Shown here in pieces: positions 1 to 6,448 of a stretch of 30,282 bases of DNA. Within the stretch, counting starts at the first letter, position 1. Each line of letters opens with the position of its first letter. This DNA is from an uncultured Candidatus Melainabacteria bacterium (GTDB taxonomy: Bacteria; Cyanobacteriota; Vampirovibrionia; Gastranaerophilales; Gastranaerophilaceae), in the NCBI GenBank assembly GCA_934693235.1, contig CAKUUY010000022.1, positions 1 through 30,282 on the forward strand. Reading direction: 5' to 3'. The notes under the pieces are model-generated. The model saw only the letters and a program-made list of their open reading frames with translations, ran no database searches and had not been told where the DNA came from. The translations under genes and the position numbers were made by a program.

Positions 1-50
1 GAGAGAGTAGCCGTTTGAACGCAGTGAATCACGGATACGAGAGAGGGGTT
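1..50 (-). repeat. Module A palindromic repeat, left-edge partial copy
   Basis: Read on the minus strand this is a diverged copy of the roughly 70-bp CT-rich module A (CCCCTCTCCCGCATTCG at one end, CTC/GAG-rich at the other) that recurs at 9776, 10688, 14192, 14939, 17601, 28396 and 29962. The copy is cut by the window edge. Its final GAGAGGGGTT lies nine bases before an ATG at 58 that opens a 32-codon frame, but nothing else supports that frame. Confidence 0.55.
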
Positions 51-107
51 AAATATCATGTCCTGCGCGGACGGCGGAAACTTTTTGTGTAAAATTTGTA
101 CATGTCA

Positions 108-156
108 TTACGAGTTGCGGAACAACGCAGGCGGGATATCAATCTCGCCTGCGTAA
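108..156. repeat. Palindromic repeat with 13-bp stem
   Basis: The arms at 125-137 and 142-154 pair as ACGCAGGCG/CGCCTGCGT plus four inner pairs (one G-U), around an ATCA loop. The flanking text (TGTCATTACGAG ... CAATCTCGCC) resembles the dispersed TGTCATTGCGAG...GCAATCTC repeat common in bacterial genomes. A-tracts follow rather than T-tracts, so it does not look like a terminator for the pilin-like gene that ends at 247. Confidence 0.5.
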
Positions 157-170
157 AAAATCACAATTTA

Positions 171-194
171 TGTTGGCGGGGACCCGCCCTACGA
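171..194. repeat. Short GC-rich hairpin repeat
   Basis: GGCGGG and CCCGCC arms form a compact palindrome. Its minus-strand form, GTAGGGCGGGTCCCCGCC, resembles the hairpin inserted next to proC at 16355-16386 (GTAGGGTGGGG...CCCCACC). The two are probably members of one small repeat family. Confidence 0.45.
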
Positions 195-246
195 ACTCAG
201 AATAACGATAAATTGCGCCAAATGATTGAATTATTAAATGATTAAA

Positions 247-1479
247 TCAATCACCTAAGCACATCGCCTGAAGATTGCTGCCGTTGCGGTTGCTGTAGTT
301 CAAGCGCGTATCCGACGAGCGGAAGCTGCGGGAGAACGCGTTGTATTTATTGCCCTCCATTTTCGACCAAACGAAGAAAGACGATCCTGTGAAGCCCATT
401 GATGAGGCTTTTGAGCGGTCTAATGTTATACCGCCTCTTTTATCTTGTCTACCTCCTACTGTAGGATGTTCTTTGTATAACTCTGTTGCTAGTTCAGCTA
501 AGTCTCCCAAGGTTGGCATTTTACTTACTCCGCCACATTGTTTTACAGCACCGGCCCAGTAATCATCGTTATAATAACAATTTTTTATTCCTAATTTATC
601 TTTTTCTGCTTCACATTCTGCCTTGGTTAGTGGTTTTTCTACCGGTTTTGGGGCGGTAAAACATTTGTTGCCTATTGCTATTGTACATTCTGTACCTAAT
701 CCTTGTGCATCACCGAAAGGCAAAATATCACCTTTAGTATTTTCTTTTATTTTAGCAAGTTTATTTGGATTTTTGCCACCGTTCCAGTCAAAGACTCCGG
801 ACAAACATCCCATTGAATTTGACATAGCAGAACCTTCATCAAATTTCAAACCAGATTCATCTACGTTAAAGTCGCAATCTTTTTTGTAGCTCAATATCAT
901 TGGAACACCATCTGCAGTAACGATACCTACTGTATCTGCCCAGCTGTTTTGTTTATCCTTATCGATTTTTAATGTTTTGGCGTTCTTTGTTTTAGATATT
1001 TCCCAAGTTTTGCCTTCATCGTTAAGGGTTACTTCTTCTGTCGGCCAACAATCAGAAATATGGTTGTTATCACAGATTTTAGCTAATTTCACATGTTTCG
1101 ACATTTCTTGAACAAAAGACATAGTATCGCCGTAGCCTATCAAACCACTTTGGACAGCCATTTTATCTGTTACTTTACTTAATTTTTGCTTGATATTTTC
1201 AACACGTTTTTGTTTAACTCTATCTTGTACATTACTAATAAGTACAGGCATTGTTAGTGCTGCAACAACGCCGATAATGCCTAAGGTGATGAGGACTTCG
1301 GCGAGAGTAAATGCTACTTTTTTTGAAGTGAATAAGTGAATAGGTGAATGAGTGAATAAGTTCGTTTCGTTTGAGTTGTTTTGGTTCTTTTTTCCAATAC
1401 TTGTAATTGAATTAACCCCTCTCTCTAACTCTCTCCCTCGGAGAGAGGAAAAGTTTCGGATTTGATGTTTTTCATTCAT
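247..1479 (-). CDS. Pilin-like protein with lectin-fold-like, possibly hypervariable C-terminus
   Basis: A 410-aa prepilin-like protein. The class III signal is at residues 55-75 (VA|FTLAEVL...GIIGVVAALTMP), with the conserved Glu at +5 and Ala instead of Gly at -1. It is expected to be cleaved by a prepilin peptidase and built into a type IV pilus or type II secretion pseudopilus. The leader before the cleavage site is about 54 aa, far longer than usual, and carries a module B repeat (1413-1452) and four 8-bp tandem units (1327-1358). The middle has a DWNGGKNPN loop like the other pilins here. The C-terminal region from about residue 300 (MPTLGDLAELA, FFVWSKMEG, NLQAMCLGD end) resembles C-type-lectin-like display domains. 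The last 32 codons shift to C/G-ending codons (26 of 32), unlike the rest of the gene. The start at 1479 has a GAAAGGGA sequence about 10 bases upstream. Pilin class is confident; target and function are unknown. Confidence 0.85.
   Translation of the reverse strand: MNEKHQIRNFSSLRGRELERGVNSITSIGKKNQNNSNETNLFTHSPIHLFTSKKVAFTLAEVLITLGIIGVVAALTMPVLISNVQDRVKQKRVENIKQKLSKVTDKMAVQSGLIGYGDTMSFVQEMSKHVKLAKICDNNHISDCWPTEEVTLNDEGKTWEISKTKNAKTLKIDKDKQNSWADTVGIVTADGVPMILSYKKDCDFNVDESGLKFDEGSAMSNSMGCLSGVFDWNGGKNPNKLAKIKENTKGDILPFGDAQGLGTECTIAIGNKCFTAPKPVEKPLTKAECEAEKDKLGIKNCYYNDDYWAGAVKQCGGVSKMPTLGDLAELATELYKEHPTVGGRQDKRGGITLDRSKASSMGFTGSSFFVWSKMEGNKYNAFSRSFRSSDTRLNYSNRNGSNLQAMCLGD
1327..1358. repeat. Tandem 8-bp repeat (4 units) inside a pilin leader
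   Basis: Units AGTGAATA, AGTGAATA, GGTGAATG, AGTGAATA lie within the leader-coding part of the minus-strand pilin gene, just before its cleavage site. The unit length is not a multiple of three, so gain or loss of a unit would shift the frame. Confidence 0.8.
1413..1452 (-). repeat. Module B palindromic repeat inside the pilin leader
   Basis: The plus-strand text TTAACCCCTCTCTCTAACTC...CCCTCGGAGAGAGG is the reverse complement of module B, present at 28335 and 30011. Read in the minus-strand frame it encodes leader residues around SSLRGRELERGV. It is therefore repeat sequence read as protein. Confidence 0.8.
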
Positions 1480-2042
1480 ATTTCAAATTTCCCTTTCTTG
1501 GTTTTTATATTTCCTTTTAACTTGCAATTATTTTAATTACCCCACTTCGAAATCATATATTTCGGTCCTCCCACAAGGGGGGCATTAAGTTTCAGTATAG
1601 TTACTATGTTTCTCTTTTGTTTTGTTTTTACTGTTTCAAAATACTCCTTTTTAATTTTTTGTGATATTAGTCTTCACATATATTTGTATGGCTTTTAGCG
1701 TTTCAAAATTAATTAGTCTATATGAAACGTTATTTAAACAATATATTTTATAAAAAATCTTATCTAAAAACGCTGAAAACCAGATGTGACGGGCACTGCC
1801 CCCCCCCCCCCGAGGGTCAAAACGCCTATGCAATCTCTGTTTTCAGCAACTCTCAAAACCAAAACTCCAAAACTTAACTCTATATATATCTATTATACGG
1901 TATATTTTATATTTTTGCAATATTTATAACAATTTATGAATTTTTTATCCCTCAAAACGATGATTTTATTCAAAAATGTTTGATATTTTGTAAAAAAAGT
2001 TGTATAATCGACGGGTAACGATATTAGAATGAGGATTTATAT
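1480..2042. other. Intergenic region with a 13-C tract
   Basis: A 563-bp gap between the minus-strand pilin gene and the plus-strand symporter gene. It holds a run of 13 C at 1799-1811, flanked by a perfect 9-bp inverted repeat (GCTGAAAAC at 1772-1780, GTTTTCAGC at 1839-1847). A short minus-strand frame at 1651-1833 crosses the C-run, is low-complexity and is not called. The right end carries the symporter promoter. No RNA gene or further coding region is visible. Confidence 0.6.
1980..2008 (+). promoter_or_regulatory. Sigma70-type promoter for the symporter gene
   Basis: TTGATA at 1980-1985 and TATAAT at 2003-2008 are separated by 17 bp. Transcription would start near 2015, giving a leader of about 28 nt that includes a GAGG ribosome site. 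Confidence 0.75.
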
Positions 2043-3365
2043 ATGAAATTACACATGCAGATTCTAATCGCTCTAGGTCTTGGAATTAAGCGAAATTGGC
2101 ACATTTTCTTCGGGATTATTCTCGGTATTGTTGTCGGAATATTTTTACACGGACATGAATATCCACGTGTATTAACTGTTTTAACGTTTATAGGTCAAGT
2201 ATTTATCAGATTAATTCAGATGGTTGTTATTCCGTTAGTCGTATCGGCGATTATCATTGGTATTACAAGTATTGGTGACAACAAACAACTGGGTAAATTT
2301 GGAACTAAAATGCTTGCGTATTACGGAATAATTACTGTTGCGGCTGTTGTAATCGGTGCGGCTTTGGCTCTAATATTTCAACCGGGGCTCGGTGCAGCTC
2401 ACTATATTACCCAAAATGCAGCAAGTGAAGTTCAGACATCTGTTGCAACTGCTATGGCTGAGCAACAAGGTAATATCTTGAACATTTTCTTAGGTTTTAT
2501 TCCTAACAATCCAATGCATTCATTTGCATCCGGTGATATGGTTCCGATTATTGTATTTGTTCTACTGTTTGCTGTGGCTCTTGCAAAAGTCGGCGACGTA
2601 AACAGACCGATTGTTTCGTTCTTTGAATCTGTATTTGCTGCTACTATGAAAATTACCGATTGGATTATGTATTTTGCAGCTCCGGGTGTTTTTGCTTTGA
2701 CTGCAAGTGCTGTTTCAAGTTTTGGTATTGATATTTTTAACAGTATTTCAAAATATTTATTAGTATTGTTTATCGGATTTATGCTTCAATTATGCGTGGT
2801 TTATCCGTTATTCTTAAGATTTTTCTCAAAAGTTAATATTGTTATGTTATATTCTGCGATTGCAGAAGCTATGATGGTAGCATTCGGAACAGCAAGTTCT
2901 TCAGCTACTTTGCCTTTGACAATTGCGTGTTGTGAAAAACGAGGAATTTCTCACAAAATTTCAAGTTTTGTGCTTCCTTTGGGTGCAACTTTGAATATGG
3001 ACGGAACAGCTTTATTGCAAACGGTTGCTGTAATTTTCTTGGCTCAAGCTTATGGTGTTGCTCTTACTCCGTTCTTAATTGTTGAAATAGCTCTTTTAGC
3101 AATTGTTGCATCTTCAACTTGTGCCGGAATACCGGGGGCAGGATTGATTACAATTGCCCTAATTCTAAACGGAATGGGATTGAGTCCGGAACAATTGGTC
3201 GCAGGTTTTGCGTTCTTGTTCACAATTGAAAGAATTACAGATATGATGAGAACTTTGGTTAACGTAACGTCCGATGCTGTAGTTGTTGCCGCAATTGCGG
3301 ATAACGAAAATGAAATTAATTATGATTTATTAAACAACCCTGCAGCATACGAAGATATTGCTTAA
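2043..3365 (+). CDS. Dicarboxylate/amino acid:cation symporter (DAACS; GltP/GltT/DctA-like)
   Basis: A 440-aa polytopic inner-membrane protein of the glutamate/dicarboxylate symporter family, about the usual length. Hallmarks are the serine-rich SSSATLP re-entrant loop, the LGATLNMDGTA motif of TM7 and the TM8 motif D400-x-x-R403-T404-x-x-N407. In characterised members (GltPh, GltT) the TM8 Asp binds the substrate amino group and the Arg binds the side-chain carboxylate. The Arg here therefore favours an acidic substrate (glutamate, aspartate or a C4-dicarboxylate) over neutral amino acids; glutamate versus succinate cannot be decided from sequence. It has its own promoter and is followed by a clear terminator, so it is probably monocistronic. 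Confidence 0.95.
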   Translation: MKLHMQILIALGLGIKRNWHIFFGIILGIVVGIFLHGHEYPRVLTVLTFIGQVFIRLIQMVVIPLVVSAIIIGITSIGDNKQLGKFGTKMLAYYGIITVAAVVIGAALALIFQPGLGAAHYITQNAASEVQTSVATAMAEQQGNILNIFLGFIPNNPMHSFASGDMVPIIVFVLLFAVALAKVGDVNRPIVSFFESVFAATMKITDWIMYFAAPGVFALTASAVSSFGIDIFNSISKYLLVLFIGFMLQLCVVYPLFLRFFSKVNIVMLYSAIAEAMMVAFGTASSSATLPLTIACCEKRGISHKISSFVLPLGATLNMDGTALLQTVAVIFLAQAYGVALTPFLIVEIALLAIVASSTCAGIPGAGLITIALILNGMGLSPEQLVAGFAFLFTIERITDMMRTLVNVTSDAVVVAAIADNENEINYDLLNNPAAYEDIA

Positions 3366-3396
3366 TTTTTCATACTCAAACTTCATATAAATCCTT

Positions 3397-3428
3397 AAAG
3401 ATGAGATGCTTTTTCTCATCTTTTTTTT
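3397..3428 (+). terminator. Rho-independent terminator after the symporter gene
   Basis: A 10-bp stem AAAGATGAGA/TCTCATCTTT with a 7-nt loop runs into a T-tract ending at 3428. Confidence 0.9.
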
Positions 3429-3438
3429 ATCTTGTTAA

Positions 3439-3467
3439 TTTACAAAACAGTAAAATAGTGTTATACT
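3439..3467 (+). promoter_or_regulatory. Sigma70-type promoter for pepA
   Basis: TTTACA at 3439-3444 and TATACT at 3462-3467 with a 17-bp spacer, 27 bases before the pepA ATG. An AAGGAGAG ribosome site follows. Confidence 0.7.
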
Positions 3468-3494
3468 TTCATTAGTTAAAAAGGAGAGAAGATT

Positions 3495-4892
3495 ATGAAA
3501 ATCAGTGTTTCAAATGATGTAAAAAATACTCCTGTAGAAGTTTTGGTTGTTAACCAATTTGAGGGCGAAAAAACTTCTGTGGAGCTTGCAAATATTTATG
3601 CTGTTGAAAAAGACGGATTTGACGGTAAATTCGGGCAAACATATTTAATTCATACACTCGGACAAATTCCTGCCGATAAAGTTTTGATTATCGGATTTGG
3701 TAAAAGAGAAGATTTTGACCATAACAAAATGAGGGAAGCTGTTGCAAAAGCAGTTAAAAAATTACAACAAATTAAAGCTAAAAAGGCTGCATTTGATTTT
3801 GATGTAGAACCTATTTATGGAAAATCTGCCGCAGTTGGAGCTATGATTGCTGATTACGCTTATGACAAATACAAATCTGAAAAAGCTCATCACTTGGACG
3901 AAATTACTTTTGCAAAATTTGTAAAAGAAGATGTTGACGAGGGAATTGTTTATGGCGAAGCAATGAAGTTTACGAGAGATTTGGCAAATACTCCTGCTCA
4001 AATTGCGACACCTCAAAAACTTGCTCAAATCGCTTCTGAATTAGAGGGTGTTGAAACAAAAATCTTTGACAAAGAAGAAATTGCAAGAATGGGGATGGGA
4101 GCATATTTGGCTGTCGGACAAGGTAGCGTAAATCCTCCTGAATTTATTCATATGAAATACACAGGTAAAAATGTTAAAAAGAAAATTGCGTTGATTGGTA
4201 AAGGTATTTGCTTTGATTCCGGCGGATTGGATATTAAACCGGCGTCTTCTATGTTGACAATGAAAGATGATATGTCAGGCGCAGCTTGTATTATAGGTGT
4301 AATGCGTGCTTTAGCAAAACTTCACCCGGATGTAGAAGTTCACGGATTGATTGCAGCTTGTGAAAATATGCCATCTGGTTCTTCCTATAAACCGGGCGAT
4401 ATTTTGACAGCTAAAAATGGTAAGACAATCGAAGTTGACAACACCGATGCAGAGGGAAGATTGACTCTTGCAGATGCTCTTTGCTATGCTTGTGAACTTA
4501 ATGTTGATGAAGTTATAGATATTGCAACTCTAACGGGTGCTTGTGTTGTGGCTTTGGGGTCTCATATTTCAGGTATTATGGGGAATGATGACAGCTTTAT
4601 TGAAAAATTGATTGAAACAGGAAAAGATGCAGGTGAAAAAATGTGGAAACTTCCTATGGATAGAGAATATTTTGATAGCTTGAAGTCTGACATTGCAGAT
4701 ATGAAAAACACAGGTTCAAGAATGGGTGGAGCTTCTGCTGCCGGTGTATTCTTGCAAGAATTTGTAGATGGACCGAAATGGGCTCACATTGATATTGCCG
4801 GTACTGCATATATTGAAAAACCGCAAAAAGAATTTATTGCCGGAGCTACAGGTGCCGGAGTTAGAACTCTTTTGAGCTATGTGACAAAATAA
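3495..4892 (+). CDS. pepA: Leucyl aminopeptidase (M17 family, PepA)
   Basis: A 465-aa cytosolic metallo-aminopeptidase that releases N-terminal residues during peptide turnover. The C-terminal M17 catalytic domain is complete: K236, D241, K248, D259, D318, E320 and R322 match E. coli PepA K270, D275, K282, D293, D352, E354 and R356 at a constant offset of 34. The motifs are GKGICFDSGGLDIKP and NTDAEGRLTLADAL. These residues bind the two metal ions and the catalytic bicarbonate in the family. The N-terminal domain (about 1-155) is less conserved and somewhat shorter than in E. coli. AAGGAGAG lies just upstream of the start. A shared bidirectional terminator separates it from the convergent amidase gene. 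Confidence 0.97.
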   Translation: MKISVSNDVKNTPVEVLVVNQFEGEKTSVELANIYAVEKDGFDGKFGQTYLIHTLGQIPADKVLIIGFGKREDFDHNKMREAVAKAVKKLQQIKAKKAAFDFDVEPIYGKSAAVGAMIADYAYDKYKSEKAHHLDEITFAKFVKEDVDEGIVYGEAMKFTRDLANTPAQIATPQKLAQIASELEGVETKIFDKEEIARMGMGAYLAVGQGSVNPPEFIHMKYTGKNVKKKIALIGKGICFDSGGLDIKPASSMLTMKDDMSGAACIIGVMRALAKLHPDVEVHGLIAACENMPSGSSYKPGDILTAKNGKTIEVDNTDAEGRLTLADALCYACELNVDEVIDIATLTGACVVALGSHISGIMGNDDSFIEKLIETGKDAGEKMWKLPMDREYFDSLKSDIADMKNTGSRMGGASAAGVFLQEFVDGPKWAHIDIAGTAYIEKPQKEFIAGATGAGVRTLLSYVTK

Positions 4893-4908
4893 TTTTTCTA
4901 TTAAATGC

Positions 4909-4942
4909 AAAAAGGCAGAACTTTTAGTTCTGCCTTTTTTTT
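4909..4942. terminator. Bidirectional terminator between pepA and the amidase gene
   Basis: The stem AAAAAGGCAGAACT/AGTTCTGCCTTTTT has a TTT loop. Because the stem begins with A-tract and ends in T-tract, both strands show a hairpin plus U-tract. It serves pepA (+) and the amidase (-), and its right end touches the amidase stop codon. Confidence 0.9.
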
Positions 4943-6300
4943 CATTCTTTAAAATATTTTTCTAAACCATCTGTAATTGCTTTGGCATATTGTTTTTGAA
5001 AATCAATGTTAATTAAATTGGCGTTATCTTGCGGATTTATGATATATGAAGTTTCAATCAGCAGACTCAAAGCATTTGTGTTTCGGACAATGGCAAAACT
5101 CCCTTGTCGAACTTTGTCATTATTTATTCCAAGTTCATGAGTGGCAGAGTTCATAATTGCATCTGCTAAGGGTTTTGCTTGGTTGTAATAGTAATAAATG
5201 CTTGTTCCGCTGTTTTTGTTTGGGTCTGCACCGTCAGGCAAAGCGTTACAATGGATGCTTATAAGTATCACGGTATCTTCTCTGTTCGCGATATCAACTC
5301 GCTCTTTTAGTCCGATATAAGAGTCATCATCCCTTGTCATAACAACTTTTGCTCCGTGTTTTTTTAGGGCGGTTTCCAGATATTTTGCAATGGATAAATT
5401 TATATCTTTTTCCTTGTCGCCAAGACAGCCGATTGCACCAAATTCATTTCCTCCATGTCCTGCATCAATAGCAATTTTTATATTATGCAAAGGTTTTTTA
5501 GTATTTATAGGAAGCGGTTTTCTTATTTTTAAAACAAAATCATTCCCTTGGTATTCTCCGCTGTAACCGATGAGCTTTTTGCCGCTCATCATTTCATCAA
5601 TAGGCAAATCCATTGTGTAGATATTGTTTTCATTGTCTTTCACATTATAAAACTTTATAAAAAATGGTTTGTTTTCAATAATCTCAAACGGAACTCGTTT
5701 GTCTAAATGAAATATAAAAGTAAAGTAGTTTTCGCTGTCATCGTAGTCGTAACCGCTTATTGTTGCCGGAGTGATTTCAAAATTTGAAAATTGTTTTACG
5801 TTACTTTTTGCAATCCAACCAAACTGATTGCCTAAAATTACTCTGTAAAATCCTCCTTTTTCGCCATCAACTTGCAAGGCAATGTTTCTTTGTAAGTGTG
5901 ACATTCTGTTAATTCCTGCATCAACAGGAGTTGATCGCAAAGGTGCTCCTTCAGTTGTTACGTATACGGATTTTGTTTCAGGATATTTAAAAAATTGTAG
6001 TGGAAGATTACACTCTGTTTTAATTATGGGTTTGTTTATAACAAAAACTTGTTTTTCGTCGTTAGTTTGTAGCGTAAAAGTATTTGATCCGTTGTTTAGT
6101 TTTACAACGTATGCAAAAGCTCCTGTTTCATGCAATGGAATATCTTGTCCGTTAATTTTTATGGGCTTGTCTGAAGAGCCGATAAAAAATGTCGAACCAG
6201 CATTAATAGTAGTTTCTGTCTTTTTCGGATAAACCACGTCAAATGCTAAACAGCTGTTTACAGATAAAATTAAACCCAGTAATAAAACATATTTTTTCAT
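4942..6300 (-). CDS. Secreted N-acetylmuramoyl-L-alanine amidase (Amidase_3, AmiC-like)
   Basis: With the start at 6300 the protein has 452 aa. It opens with a Sec signal peptide (MKKYVLLLGLILSVNSCLA, then FDV). Next comes an SH3-like segment (about 110-170), then the zinc amidase domain from about 275. H282 (DAGHGG), E297 and H350 (SIHCNA) fit the zinc ligands, and E416 (LLIETSY) fits the catalytic Glu of AmiC/CwlV enzymes. It should cleave the amide bond between MurNAc and the stem peptide, acting in daughter-cell separation or wall turnover. An upstream in-frame ATG at 6399 would add 33 residues before the signal peptide, has no ribosome site and lies upstream of the promoter, so it was rejected. 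The only promoter seen puts the transcript start at or next to the ATG, suggesting a leaderless message. It diverges from ftsI. Confidence 0.93.
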   Translation of the reverse strand: MKKYVLLLGLILSVNSCLAFDVVYPKKTETTINAGSTFFIGSSDKPIKINGQDIPLHETGAFAYVVKLNNGSNTFTLQTNDEKQVFVINKPIIKTECNLPLQFFKYPETKSVYVTTEGAPLRSTPVDAGINRMSHLQRNIALQVDGEKGGFYRVILGNQFGWIAKSNVKQFSNFEITPATISGYDYDDSENYFTFIFHLDKRVPFEIIENKPFFIKFYNVKDNENNIYTMDLPIDEMMSGKKLIGYSGEYQGNDFVLKIRKPLPINTKKPLHNIKIAIDAGHGGNEFGAIGCLGDKEKDINLSIAKYLETALKKHGAKVVMTRDDDSYIGLKERVDIANREDTVILISIHCNALPDGADPNKNSGTSIYYYYNQAKPLADAIMNSATHELGINNDKVRQGSFAIVRNTNALSLLIETSYIINPQDNANLINIDFQKQYAKAITDGLEKYFKE

Positions 6301-6306
6301 ATAGGT

Positions 6307-6315
6307 ATTATAGCA
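6307..6315 (-). promoter_or_regulatory. Extended -10 promoter of the amidase gene (leaderless candidate)
   Basis: On the minus strand TGCTATAAT ends six bases before the ATG at 6300. Transcription normally starts 6-8 nt after the -10 element, which is at the start codon itself. No good -35 or Shine-Dalgarno is present. rex has the same spacing and the same TGCTATAAT. Confidence 0.6.
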
Positions 6316-6415
6316 TAAATTGATATAAAAAATGGAGTGATTTTTAATGCCAAAAAGCAAACATTTTTTAATATTCTTCAAATTAATTAATATTTTCATT
6401 TTTTCAAATTACTTA

Positions 6416-6424
6416 TGCTAAAAT
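6416..6424 (+). promoter_or_regulatory. Extended -10 promoter for ftsI
   Basis: TGC followed by TAAAAT within TTATGCTAAAAT, 24 bases before the ftsI ATG, with no strong -35. It mirrors the divergent amidase promoter, whose core reads TTATGCTATAAT on the other strand. Confidence 0.5.
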
Positions 6425-6448
6425 TAAATAAGATAGTTTAGGGATAAA

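Noticed and set aside
125..154. Terminator for the pilin gene ending at 247
   Set aside because: The hairpin is strong but no T-tract follows it on either strand; repeat origin fits better.
58..156. 32-codon plus-strand frame with several Cys and a GAGAGGGG upstream
   Set aside because: It lies entirely in repeat-like palindromic sequence. The ribosome site is part of a repeat and the frame has no other support.
341..889. Plus-strand open frames at 341-562 and 623-889
   Set aside because: They are antisense to the pilin gene and lack ribosome sites and recognisable motifs.
1651..1833. Minus-strand open frame of 60 codons
   Set aside because: It runs through the 13-C tract as poly-Gly, has no ribosome site and no protein-like composition.
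6301..6399. Upstream ATG at 6399 for the amidase
   Set aside because: It would put 33 residues before a clear signal peptide, has no ribosome site and lies upstream of the only promoter.
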